Assembly (NCBI RefSeq): GCF_011764485.1
Contig: NZ_AP022848.1
Coordinates: forward strand, 1,578,001 to 1,642,000
Source of the DNA: Bosea sp. ANAM02
Lineage (GTDB): Bacteria; Pseudomonadota; Alphaproteobacteria; Rhizobiales; Beijerinckiaceae
Length of the DNA: 64,000 bases
Direction of reading: 5' to 3'
Positions 47,029 to 55,318 of the stretch are shown piece by piece. The stretch's first letter is position 1; each line of letters starts with the position of its first letter. Below the pieces are notes generated by a model. That model was not told the origin of the DNA, ran no database searches, and worked only from the letters and a program-made list of their open reading frames with translations. The translations under genes and the position numbers were made by a program.

Positions 47029-48458
47029 TCGAAGGATGTGCTGATATTGCGCCGGAAGAGCTCCTCGTCGTCCGGCGTGCCGCTGATCTTGTCCTGATCA
47101 GGGAGCGGCGCTTCGAGAGTGAAGACGACGCCTGAAGGCAGGTAGCGTAGCGCGCCCTTGCCCTTCAGTTCAGCCGTCAGCACCTTCTCGATGAGCCGGG
47201 TGCCGAAGCCGCGGCGGCTGGGCTTGCTCGCGACCACAGGCCCGCCAACCTCTTGCCAGCGGAACTCGATCACCTTCGAGCCGGCGTGATCAGCGACGTG
47301 CCAATCGATGACGACATGCCCGTCTGGCACCGACAACGCGCCGTACTTCGCCGCGTTGGTCGACAGTTCGTGCAAGGCCAGCACCATCGCCATGGCGGCG
47401 CGCGGCGGCAGGCTGATAGCTGGACCGCCGACCCGGAAGGGCCTAGCGCCAGGGACGTCGAAGGATTCCGTAGCACTCGCGACGACCTCTGCAATGGTCG
47501 CGCTCTGCCATTCCTCACGGGTGAGCAGATCGTGAGCCGATGCCAGCGACTGCATGCGGGCTGTGAGGACCTCCGTCGCCTCCTTGAGCGAGCCCGCGTT
47601 ACGCAAAGTCTGCGTCGCGATGGACTGAATGGTCGCCATCGAGTTCTTGACGCGATGCTTCAACTCGGCGGTGAGCAGCAGCCGCTGCTCCTCGTTGCGG
47701 CGACTTTCGGTGATGTCGAGGGTGACACCGGCCATGCTGAGCGGCTTGCCCTCCGCGGAGTAATAGGGCCGTGCGCGTGCCATGATCCAGCGGGTCTCGC
47801 CGGAGGGCGTCTCGATCCTGTACTCGTGCTCGTAGTCGTGATGGTTCTCAATCGCGTCCTTGACCGATTGCTGCATGCGCGGACGCTCTCCCGGCAGGAT
47901 CGTCGCAATGAGGTCCTGATAGGTGAAAGGCTCATTAGGCTCGCGCCCGAAATTGCGCTTGCAGATGTCCGAGCAGGTCAGCCGCATATCGGTGAGGTCG
48001 AGCGTCCATGAGCCGAGGCGGGCGGCCTGGATCGTGAACTTCAGGCGTTCCTCGGAAAGCCTGAGCTCCCGGGTGCGGCGTTCGACCTCCTTCTCCAGCT
48101 TGTCATGCTCGCGCTGAAGCCGCACCAAGCGGTCGCGCTCCAGCGTGACGTCGAACTGCGAAGCGAAGAAATACGTCAGGTGACCGTCGTCGTCGAAGAC
48201 TGGCGAGATCAGCACGCGATTGTAGAAGCGCGAGCCATCCTTCCGATGATTGATAATGTCCATCTCAATCTGCGAACGGCGTGCAATGGCGTCCCGCAGC
48301 TTGGCGACGTCCTCTGGATCAGTCTCCGGTCCTTGGAGGAACCGACAGTTCCGGCCTAAAACTTCCTCGCGCGTGTAGCCGGTCAAACGCGTGAAGGAAT
48401 CGTTGGCGAATACGATCGGATTGTCGGGCTGGTTAGGGTCCGTGATCAGCATCGGCAT
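47025..48458 (-). CDS. LOV-PAS HWE histidine kinase (blue-light sensor), N-terminus frameshifted
   Basis: A 477-aa sensor kinase. The first PAS is a LOV domain: ITDPNQPDNPIVFANDSFTR, then the flavin-binding GRNCRFLQG with photoreactive Cys (C38 here). A second PAS follows, then HWE kinase motifs ELKHRVKNSMATIQ (H268), ALHELSTNAAKYGAL and FRWQEVGGP. In the DNA the family N-terminus DPFASAVRATRM lies just upstream in frame, and a proper start with a GGAG site (ATG at 48553, MSAETEHDRIESEIEKV) lies one frame away, separated by an apparent 1-base deletion near 48491-48497. As it stands translation may begin at 48458. Confidence 0.87.
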   Translation of the reverse strand: MPMLITDPNQPDNPIVFANDSFTRLTGYTREEVLGRNCRFLQGPETDPEDVAKLRDAIARRSQIEMDIINHRKDGSRFYNRVLISPVFDDDGHLTYFFASQFDVTLERDRLVRLQREHDKLEKEVERRTRELRLSEERLKFTIQAARLGSWTLDLTDMRLTCSDICKRNFGREPNEPFTYQDLIATILPGERPRMQQSVKDAIENHHDYEHEYRIETPSGETRWIMARARPYYSAEGKPLSMAGVTLDITESRRNEEQRLLLTAELKHRVKNSMATIQSIATQTLRNAGSLKEATEVLTARMQSLASAHDLLTREEWQSATIAEVVASATESFDVPGARPFRVGGPAISLPPRAAMAMVLALHELSTNAAKYGALSVPDGHVVIDWHVADHAGSKVIEFRWQEVGGPVVASKPSRRGFGTRLIEKVLTAELKGKGALRYLPSGVVFTLEAPLPDQDKISGTPDDEELFRRNISTSFD

Positions 48459-48612
48459 CCGCGTCGCGCGAACCGCAGATGCGAAGGGGTCCGCGACTTG
48501 CCCACCTTCTCGATCTCACTCTCGATCCGGTCGTGCTCGGTCTCGGCGGACATGTGTCGTTGATCTCCTTACGTGCCTCATAGCGCAAGGCAATTGCGGT
48601 GGGCATGTCATT

Positions 48613-48629
48613 TGCTGCGTGACGCAGCA
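48613..48629. promoter_or_regulatory. 17-bp perfect palindrome between two divergent kinases
   Basis: TGCTGCGT-G-ACGCAGCA, 60 bp before the original start of the LOV kinase and 116 bp before the PAS-HWE kinase. Candidate operator for both; the binding protein is unknown. Confidence 0.45.
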
Positions 48630-48744
48630 GCATATTGCTGTAGCGAGATGGCAACTCTCTCGGCCTCGCCGAGTTCAATCGCTGATTCGTCAAACAGGCC
48701 GTACATCCTTATGGATGCGACGCTAACTCAGATTACAGAGCAGA

Positions 48745-49713
48745 ATGAACTCCGCCGAACGCGAAGCCCCTTTCCTGCGCAGTCTCCTTGCTGCGTCCGA
48801 CGATTGCATCAAGGTCCTCGATCTTGACGGCAAGCTGACCTTCATGAGCGAGGGCGGCCAGCGCGTGATGGAGGTCAGCGACTTCAACGCGCTTTCGGGT
48901 TGCCCGTGGCCGGACTTCTGGGCCGATGCCGGGAACGCCGAAGCCAGGCACGCGATCGCTGAGGCTCAGGCCGGTCGAAGCTATCGCTTCCAGGGTGCAG
49001 CGAACACCGCGGCCGGCAATCCCCGATATTGGGATGTGAAGGTCTCTCCGATTATCGGCCCCGATGGCAATCCTGAGCGGATCCTCTCCGTGTCCCGCGA
49101 TATCACCGAGTTGAAGGCCGCCGAAGATCGCTTGCTGCTGCTCGCGCAGGAACTGAAGCACCGGATGAAGAACACGATCGCGATGATCCAGGCGATCGCC
49201 GGCCAGACGCTGCGCGGTGATGACATCCCTTTAGCCGCCCGCGAGGCCTTCAACGACCGGCTCCGCGTTCTTGCCGAAGCCCAGGATCTGCTGATGCCGT
49301 CAGCCTGGGCGCGCGGTCCGATCCGCGGCGTCGTCGAACGCGCAGTCGCGCCACACGGTCTGGACAGGTTTGATATCGTCGGGCCGCCGCGAGATATCTC
49401 TTCGAAATGCGCCGTCGCTTTAGCCCTGGCCCTGCATGAGATGGCGACGAATTCGGTCAAGTATGGCGCGCTCCGCGCAGACGGCCGCGTCCGCGTGGAA
49501 TGGTCGGTTGACGACGAATTTCGCTTCACTTGGACGGAAGCCGGCGGACCGAAGGTCGAAGAACCGACCCGGAAGGGCTTCGGCTCACGCATGATCGAGC
49601 GAGTGTTGGCGAGCTATTTCCGTGGCACGGGCAGCGTTGAGTACAGGCCGGAAGGCCTGGTGTTCACACTGGTTGCTCCAATCGACGCCCTAGACGACGA
49701 GAGCGGAGCATAA
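48745..49713 (+). CDS. PAS domain HWE-family sensor histidine kinase
   Basis: A 322-aa cytoplasmic kinase. PAS at about residues 10-125 (LRSLLAASDDCIKVLDLDGK to ILSVSRDITELK). Phospho-acceptor H139 in ELKHRMKNTIAMIQ, N box LHEMATNSVKYGAL and WxE in FTWTEAGGP. It is divergent from the LOV kinase and closely related in the kinase core. Third HWE kinase in the window. Confidence 0.9.
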   Translation: MNSAEREAPFLRSLLAASDDCIKVLDLDGKLTFMSEGGQRVMEVSDFNALSGCPWPDFWADAGNAEARHAIAEAQAGRSYRFQGAANTAAGNPRYWDVKVSPIIGPDGNPERILSVSRDITELKAAEDRLLLLAQELKHRMKNTIAMIQAIAGQTLRGDDIPLAAREAFNDRLRVLAEAQDLLMPSAWARGPIRGVVERAVAPHGLDRFDIVGPPRDISSKCAVALALALHEMATNSVKYGALRADGRVRVEWSVDDEFRFTWTEAGGPKVEEPTRKGFGSRMIERVLASYFRGTGSVEYRPEGLVFTLVAPIDALDDESGA

Positions 49714-50081
49714 AAATGCCCCCAGCATCGAGGCGATACGCGCGCTCTAAGCGATGCCACGGGGCCGGACAGGCTTGGAGGCGCGACGGACGACGCGGCG
49801 CTTATGCGGCTGCGCAGCTAATCTCAAAACTGAAGTGATCTAAAACCAGAAGCTTCGGACGTCCGTTTTTGGCCGGCCTTTTTCGTTGCGGCGCGGCGCA
49901 CATTGAATTGCCCGAAAGCAGAAGTTCTAGAAGTCGGCTAGGGGCCAGATTTGCGCCTTGGGCGAAGCTGCTTCATGCGATGTTTGGTAGAGGCAGGCTG
50001 AGTGGAACCCGATTTCGGGAACCCCCGCGAATCTGAGCCGACGAGCCGTTCCGGGTCATACCAGCCCGAACGGATATTGGG
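49714..50081. other. No gene; probable left border zone of the island
   Basis: About 370 bp between the signalling block and the island. Contains GCTTCGGACGTCCG (near 49851), related to the dispersed element, and several imperfect palindromes. No tRNA gene and no obvious attachment repeat could be found. Confidence 0.35.
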
Positions 50082-50543
50082 ATGAAGACGATGAACACGG
50101 GCGACGACACCGCCCGGGATGAAGCGCGTCCGAGCGCGGAGCATCTGGCGCGGTATGCGCGCAGCTACCGGATGACGACGGATCAGCCGGAGCGGTTCTA
50201 CTGGCTTTGGCAGGAAGCGATGGCGCATGCGCTGCTGCTCGAGCAGCAGGCTGAGGCGTCTTTCGTGGAGCTTGGCGGTATGACCGCGCTGCAGTTGGCC
50301 GAGGGAGCGCGCTCGACGGCGCGGCTCTTCGCCTTCCTGCTGGCGGAAGCGCCCGCCCGCGAGACCGGGCACCTCGAGGCCAAGATCATGGCCTACGAGG
50401 CGATGGCGTTCGACGAAGAGGAGATCCGCCGGACGCGGACCTCGTGGATGGTCGAGGCGGAGATGCAGCAGGATGCGCGCGAGCTCGGCATCAGTTTGAA
50501 CAAGGTCGCGGTCGAGCCCGGCGGCTCGCCGAGCCGGCATTGA
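50082..50543 (+). CDS. Hypothetical helical protein, first gene of the island
   Basis: A 153-aa acidic, all-helical protein (SAEHLARYARSYRMTTDQPE, FYWLWQEAMAHALLLEQQAE, RSTARLFAFLLAEAPARE). No family recognised and no signal peptide. Start 50082, or the second ATG at 50091. It ends 11 bp before the exonuclease gene and is probably translated from the same message. Confidence 0.6.
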   Translation: MKTMNTGDDTARDEARPSAEHLARYARSYRMTTDQPERFYWLWQEAMAHALLLEQQAEASFVELGGMTALQLAEGARSTARLFAFLLAEAPARETGHLEAKIMAYEAMAFDEEEIRRTRTSWMVEAEMQQDARELGISLNKVAVEPGGSPSRH

Positions 50544-50554
50544 GGACTGGCCCC

Positions 50555-51961
50555 ATGTCCTTCGTGATCTACGATCTCGAGACCTCGGGTCTCGAACCGC
50601 AATGGAACGTGCCGCTGCAGTCGGCGCTGATCCACACCGATGCCGAGCTAAAGCCCTTGGGCGAGCTCTCGCTACGCTGCCGTCTGCCGGCCCATATCGT
50701 ACCGGCGCCGGGAGCTCTGCTGACCACAGGCATCCGACCCGAGCAGTTGGAGCAGACGCCGCTCTCCTCGATCGAGATGCTCGGCATCATCGCGCGGGCG
50801 TTGGACGCCTGGGCGCCGGCGACCATCATCGGCTACAACACGCTGCGCTATGACGAGGAGATCCTGCGTCACGCGTTCTTCACGCATCTGCTGCCGCCTT
50901 ACGCGACCTCGCTGAACGGCCATCGCCGCGCCGACCTGCTGACGATGGTGCGGGCGGTGGCGATGCTCGAGCCCGGCGCCATCACCATCCCTCTGGGAGC
51001 GACGGGCAAGCCGAGCTTCCGGCTTGGGGATGTCTGCCGGGCCAACGGCATCGCGCTCTCGGAAGACGAAGCACATGATGCGATGGCCGACACAAAGGCG
51101 ACGCTAGCCTTGTTGCGCCATTTGCGCGAGGTCGCGCCGACCACCGTCGCAACGATGCTCGGCCTCGCCGACAAGGGTATAGCGAGTCGGATGCTCGCCA
51201 GCCGGGACGTCCTGCTGCTCGGCGGCCAGTCGCGGCTGACGCCGGTCATCGGCGTGACGCCGCACCCGACCATCGCGACGTCCTGGGCGGCGGTCGATCT
51301 CACGGTCGATCCGGCAGATTATGTCGACCTGCCTACTGAGGATCTCATCACGCTGTTCTCGCAGCGCGGTGTCCGGCCGATCCGGACGGTCAAGACTAAC
51401 GCCCAGTCGATCCTGGTAGGCTATGAGCAGGGCTGCCACGCCCTGGCAGAGGATCAGCGCGATCTTGCGCTCTACCACGAGCGCGCCGCCCGCATCCGCG
51501 AGCATGCAGTCTTCCGGGCGAACCTCGCCACAGCGATGGCGAACCGCTTCGCAGATCGCGAACCGTCGCCCCATCCCGAGGCGACACTCTATTCGGGCGG
51601 CTTGCTGTCAAACGCGGATGCCCGCGCCTGCGCCCGCTGGCATGCCTCGCCCTGGAGCGATCGGCCGACGATCGCGGCGGATCTTGGCGACGAGCGTCTG
51701 AAGGCCTTCGCCAACCGGATCACATTGATGGAGGCGCCGCAGTCTCTGTCGCCGCCCGCCTGGCAGAAGGGCCAGGCCTGGCTTCGCGATCGGCTCATGA
51801 CGGAATCCGATGTGCCCTGGCTCACCCTGCCGAAGGCATTCGCCGAGGTCGCGATGCTGCGGCAGACGGTGCCGATCGAGGATGTTGCCCGCCATGCGCT
51901 TCTCGATACGATCGAGCGCTGGCTGTCCGAGCGCAGCCAATTCTTTAGGCTCGCCGCCTGA
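50555..51961 (+). CDS. Exodeoxyribonuclease I-like DEDDh exonuclease
   Basis: A 468-aa exonuclease close in length and layout to E. coli ExoI/SbcB. Exo I motif IYDLETSGLEPQWN (D7, E9), Exo II IIGYNTLRYDEEILRHAFF, Exo III DEAHDAMADTKATLALLRHL. The C-terminal half carries the ExoI-type linker and helical extension. ExoI degrades single-stranded DNA 3' to 5'; here the gene belongs to a mobile island, not to a core recombination locus, so it may protect or process the element, or act in defence (inference). ATG 50555, GAGG upstream. Confidence 0.85.
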   Translation: MSFVIYDLETSGLEPQWNVPLQSALIHTDAELKPLGELSLRCRLPAHIVPAPGALLTTGIRPEQLEQTPLSSIEMLGIIARALDAWAPATIIGYNTLRYDEEILRHAFFTHLLPPYATSLNGHRRADLLTMVRAVAMLEPGAITIPLGATGKPSFRLGDVCRANGIALSEDEAHDAMADTKATLALLRHLREVAPTTVATMLGLADKGIASRMLASRDVLLLGGQSRLTPVIGVTPHPTIATSWAAVDLTVDPADYVDLPTEDLITLFSQRGVRPIRTVKTNAQSILVGYEQGCHALAEDQRDLALYHERAARIREHAVFRANLATAMANRFADREPSPHPEATLYSGGLLSNADARACARWHASPWSDRPTIAADLGDERLKAFANRITLMEAPQSLSPPAWQKGQAWLRDRLMTESDVPWLTLPKAFAEVAMLRQTVPIEDVARHALLDTIERWLSERSQFFRLAA

Positions 51962-51988
51962 GTCCGACCGCAGGACACTGGTGATGAC

Positions 51989-52018
51989 GAAGAAGGCGCC
52001 GGCGACGGCGCCTTCTTC
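51989..52018 (+). terminator. Hairpin after the exonuclease gene
   Basis: Perfect 12-bp stem GAAGAAGGCGCC / GGCGCCTTCTTC with loop GGCGAC, 27 bp after the stop. It leads directly into the conserved leader of the next gene. Confidence 0.7.
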
Positions 52019-52067
52019 GAGTCTGGGGATCGGAGGGGAAGCGCAGCCGAGATGGCTGTAACCCCAA
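52016..52067 (+). promoter_or_regulatory. Conserved leader, copy 1 (before the first 333-aa paralogue)
   Basis: Starts TTCGAGTCTGGGGATCGGAG and ends ATGGCTGTAACCCCAA. Closely similar to 53150-53199. The G-rich start and ACCCC end could pair. Role unknown. Confidence 0.55.
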
Positions 52068-52083
52068 TGAGCAGGTACCCGAG

Positions 52084-53085
52084 ATGACCAAGGACAATCA
52101 GGATCGCGGCCTCGCGCCGCTGGCCAGCGATGGACAGGATGGAGGCGGTGGGCCTCTGGGCCAGATTCGCGATCCGCTGGCCGCGATCACGGATGCGATC
52201 GGCGACGATCCCTCGCTCGGCGAGCTCGTCGCCTTCCGCGACAGCCGGCCGGATCTCGCGCTGTTCGCCCGCGAGGCGAAGCGCTGCGAAGACGAGGCGG
52301 ACCGTCTGCCTTACAGCCTCGACCAGACCAATGAGGTGCGGCTGGGCAGGATCGGGCTCAGGATCGTGGCGTTGAGCTGCACCGCCATGGTCGCGATCTG
52401 GCCGGTCGATACGGTCGCGGAGTCCGATGCCAAGCGGACGCTCGCCCATGAGACGCGCCTGCGCAGCGGCGAGACCGACTACGGGATGGCGGCGATGCTC
52501 TCTGTCGAAGATGCTGCCCGCATCAGGCTGCACCGCGCCGCCTTCGCGGTCGGCGAGCTGATCGTACCGCCGGCTCCGCCGCCGCCGTCAGCGGATGACC
52601 GCGGTCTCGCCCGCTGGCCGCTCTCGCGCCTCGATTTGGTCTACACGGTGCCTCTGGCGGGCGGCGACGCCTCGCTCGACGGCGGGCAGGTCGCGCGCTG
52701 GGCCGCCTTCACCGACGCCTATCCGACGATCTCGGATTGCGTCGATCGCTTCGCGCGGATGATCGCGATCGCAGACCGGCTCGATGTGCTGGCGGAAGGC
52801 CGCACCGAAGACGCGCCCGAGCTGCGGCGCGGGGCGGAGGGCGCCCGCATCCTGGCCTATCTCGCGACGGCACGCGCCGCGATCTGGCCGGCGATGCGCT
52901 ACTCGGCGGATGCGCAGGCCAAGCTCAGGCTGGTCGAACTGGTCAATGAGCGCGCCTGCCGCCGCGATCCGCTGCACCAGCAGGCCGCGATCCGGCACAT
53001 CGTCTCCGAGGCGAACTGGATCGCCAAGGCCTTCAGGCTCGGGGCGACGCTGGAGCTCGAGCCGGACTGGATCCCGATCGTCTGA
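52084..53085 (+). CDS. WPA-repeat paralogue 1 (333 aa), unknown function
   Basis: A 333-aa cytoplasmic, mostly helical protein with no recognised domain. It has an internal duplication: GLRIVALSCTAMVAIWPVDT (Trp-Pro at 106-107) and ARILAYLATARAAIWPAMRY (Trp-Pro at 268-269), each followed after about eight residues by Ala-Lys. Other shared parts with the next gene are DDPSLGELVAFRDSRPDL near residue 41 and RWPLSRLDLVYTVPLAGG. It is the same length as paralogue 2 and behind the same leader. No signal peptide or membrane segment. Confidence 0.7.
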   Translation: MTKDNQDRGLAPLASDGQDGGGGPLGQIRDPLAAITDAIGDDPSLGELVAFRDSRPDLALFAREAKRCEDEADRLPYSLDQTNEVRLGRIGLRIVALSCTAMVAIWPVDTVAESDAKRTLAHETRLRSGETDYGMAAMLSVEDAARIRLHRAAFAVGELIVPPAPPPPSADDRGLARWPLSRLDLVYTVPLAGGDASLDGGQVARWAAFTDAYPTISDCVDRFARMIAIADRLDVLAEGRTEDAPELRRGAEGARILAYLATARAAIWPAMRYSADAQAKLRLVELVNERACRRDPLHQQAAIRHIVSEANWIAKAFRLGATLELEPDWIPIV

Positions 53086-53124
53086 CGGACGGCGCGGAGA
53101 CCACAACGCGGACCATTACGACGA

Positions 53125-53149
53125 CGAGGCGCTCGGGAACGGCGCCTCG
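53125..53149 (+). terminator. Hairpin before the second paralogue
   Basis: Stem CGAGGCGC / GCGCCTCG (8 bp, perfect) with a 9-base loop, 39 bp after the stop of paralogue 1. It leads straight into the second leader copy, as the hairpin at 51989 does for the first. Confidence 0.6.
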
Positions 53150-53199
53150 TTCGATTCCGGGGACGGAGGGGACGTGCGGCCAAATGGTCGTAACCCCAA
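53150..53199 (+). promoter_or_regulatory. Conserved leader, copy 2 (before the second 333-aa paralogue)
   Basis: Starts TTCGATTCCGGGGACGGAGG and ends ATGGTCGTAACCCCAA; aligns with 52016-52067 with small gaps. Ends 16 bp before the ATG. Confidence 0.55.
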
Positions 53200-53215
53200 C
53201 GGAAAGTTCGAAGAC

Positions 53216-54217
53216 ATGACCAGGAATGACCAGGGCAGCGGGCGCTCGCTCGCCCCGCTGGGCGGGCAACTCCCGCACGAGTACGACACCGGCGCGCTGC
53301 AGGATCCGATCACGCTGGTGACGGCGATCGCCGGCAGCGACGATCCGAGCCTCGACGAACTGGTGGCCTTCCGTCGCCAGCCGATCGACCTGAAGGCTGC
53401 GGCGCGCCACGCCAAGGCCCTCCAGAACGAGGAGTTCCGGGTGAGCCTCGCCCGTGAGCTCGGAGACGAGCAGGGCGAACTCGCCTGCGCTGGCCTGCAG
53501 ATCATGGGCCTGTCTCTCGTGGCCCTGGTCGCGACCTGGCCGGCGGATGATCTCGATCAGGCCGAGGCGAAGCTGGCGCTCGCCGAGAAGACCGGTGCGC
53601 TGCATCCCCGGCACGAGCCGGACTACGTCGCGAGCCTGGATGCGACGCATGCGCGCCGCCTGCGCTGGAAGCGCGCCGCCTTCGCCGTGCCCGAGCTGAT
53701 GCTGCCACTAGGCCCCGCCATGCCGCAAGGCTCGAGCCAGGGCCTCTCGACCTGGCCGCTCGCGCGCTGGGACCTGGTCGCCGGCCTGCCGCTGCGGGGC
53801 GGGCCGCCCACCTTCGCCCACACCGAGCTCGCCGCCTGGGCCGGCTTCGCCAGGGCGACGCCCGATCTCGACCGGCTGCTGGCGCGCGCCCGCAAGATGT
53901 TCGAGACCTGCGATCGGCTGGTCGCGCTCGCCCAGCGCGGTCCGGAGAATGCCAGCGAGCTGATGGTCGCGGCAGAGGGTGCGCGCCTCGCCGGGTACCT
54001 CGCCGCGGTGCAGGTCATGATCTGGCCGGTCCACAACAGGCTGAGCCTCGCGACGAAGCGCGAGGTCGTCGCGCTGATCAACCTGCGCGGCGTGGTCGGT
54101 GACCCCGTGCACATGCAGGCTGCCGTCAGGCATGTCACGGCCGATGCCGCCTGGATCAAGTCCCTGCCGGTCGACGCCCGCGACACGTTGAACTTCGACT
54201 GGAGCGAAATCGTCTGA
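53216..54217 (+). CDS. WPA-repeat paralogue 2 (333 aa), unknown function
   Basis: Sister of the preceding gene and also 333 aa. First motif LQIMGLSLVALVATWPADDL (Trp 108), second ARLAGYLAAVQVMIWPVHNR (Trp 270), with DDPSLDELVAFRRQPIDL near residue 42 and TWPLARWDLVAGLPLRGG before the second half; ends NFDWSEIV, as paralogue 1 ends EPDWIPIV. Divergence is large enough to suggest distinct roles kept side by side. ATG 53216 chosen by the match to paralogue 1; the open frame upstream is the shadow of that gene. Confidence 0.7.
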   Translation: MTRNDQGSGRSLAPLGGQLPHEYDTGALQDPITLVTAIAGSDDPSLDELVAFRRQPIDLKAAARHAKALQNEEFRVSLARELGDEQGELACAGLQIMGLSLVALVATWPADDLDQAEAKLALAEKTGALHPRHEPDYVASLDATHARRLRWKRAAFAVPELMLPLGPAMPQGSSQGLSTWPLARWDLVAGLPLRGGPPTFAHTELAAWAGFARATPDLDRLLARARKMFETCDRLVALAQRGPENASELMVAAEGARLAGYLAAVQVMIWPVHNRLSLATKREVVALINLRGVVGDPVHMQAAVRHVTADAAWIKSLPVDARDTLNFDWSEIV

Positions 54218-54245
54218 CCGGCGAGGAACGATCCCGATCATCGTG

Positions 54246-54274
54246 ATGGGCGGCGCCGGCACGGCGCTGCCCAT
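54246..54274 (+). terminator. Terminator-like hairpin after paralogue 2
   Basis: 12-bp stem ATGGGCGGCGCC / GGCGCTGCCCAT (one G-T pair), loop GGCAC, followed by TTTGTCTT. It sits between paralogue 2 and the convergent exported-protein gene. Confidence 0.7.
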
Positions 54275-54298
54275 TTGTCTTGCTGGCACGCGGCTTCA

Positions 54299-55318
54299 TC
54301 ATCCCCTTTTCCGGCAGCGCGTGATGGCGGCCCGCAGGGTGGCTTTGTAGCTATTCATTCCCTCTGCCACGAGATCGTCGATGCGCCAGCCCGCCGGTAT
54401 TCGGATCAGAGCGACGCGCGTGCGCGAGACGGCATCGGGCGCCTCTGCTTGCCCGGCGGTGACGATGATCGTTCGTCGATCGGTTGAATCCTGACGGATG
54501 TCGGACTCATAACGCATCCGCGTCGGGCCGCCGGCGCCTTGCGCGCCGCCGAGGCGAGGATCGCCGTCATAGATCGGGCAGCGCGGCGACAGCGCCATCG
54601 CCTCATGCACGAGCCTGGCGAGGCCGGGCGACAGCATGGCGTTCGCGGCGGAACTCCCGCCGATTATCGCGGCATAGTCTTCCCCCGCCTCGTAGAGCCG
54701 TTTGACGAGCTCGAGCGCATCGTCGCCTCGCTGTGGCGGTCGAGCCGAGGCGGTCCTGTCGAAGCCCGTCCGCTGGATCGTTGTGCGACCGATGCCGTTT
54801 GCCCCGAGTGGAACCTCGTAGCGCCTGCGGCCGGTCGGCTGACTGCGAGAATCAGCTGGCCGCAGATAGGGCGTCGCGTACGTGATTCGCTGCGCCTCGA
54901 AGATGACGTCGCTGACGCTCTCGCCGATCAGTTCGGTCTCTCCGAGCAGGCGGAACGGGCCGTTACGGTCGGCGACGAACACCAGTCCCTTCGCTTCGAC
55001 CGCATTGCCGGTGGGGTCGAATTGCCAGCGCACCGAGACGAAGGCGAAACGCCGGTCTGCGGCGCAGCCGTAATGCACATCGGCGCTGACCGCGTTGTCG
55101 GCGAGCGAGCAGCGCCTGGGCTGGAAATCCATGCCCGTGCAGCTTCGCGTCTTCGCCGCCAGGGCCGCGCGGATCTCCATTGCTGCCGCCCCGCGCGCGG
55201 CACCGAGCGCGCCGTCCTGATCGGCATAGTGCTCTGTCGTCTCGGCGACCACCGAGCCGGCCAGCATCCAAAGCGATATCGCTCCAAAGGCGATGAAACG
55301 GATGGTCGAGCGCATCAT
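54299..55318 (-). CDS. Exported hypothetical protein A
   Basis: A 339-aa protein with a signal peptide (STIRFIAFGAISLWMLAG then SVVAE). The mature part has Cys residues (TRSCTGMDFQPRRCSLAD, DVHYGCAADRRF, LSPRCPIYD) that may form disulfides, and ends in a basic tail. No family recognised. Its start overlaps the stop of the upstream exported protein as ATGA, so the two are translationally coupled. Probable location periplasm. Confidence 0.65.
   Translation of the reverse strand: MMRSTIRFIAFGAISLWMLAGSVVAETTEHYADQDGALGAARGAAAMEIRAALAAKTRSCTGMDFQPRRCSLADNAVSADVHYGCAADRRFAFVSVRWQFDPTGNAVEAKGLVFVADRNGPFRLLGETELIGESVSDVIFEAQRITYATPYLRPADSRSQPTGRRRYEVPLGANGIGRTTIQRTGFDRTASARPPQRGDDALELVKRLYEAGEDYAAIIGGSSAANAMLSPGLARLVHEAMALSPRCPIYDGDPRLGGAQGAGGPTRMRYESDIRQDSTDRRTIIVTAGQAEAPDAVSRTRVALIRIPAGWRIDDLVAEGMNSYKATLRAAITRCRKRG

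Noticed and set aside
49714..50081. Attachment site or tRNA fragment at the left island border
   Set aside because: No tRNA-like arm or direct repeat matching the 63950-64000 end could be seen.
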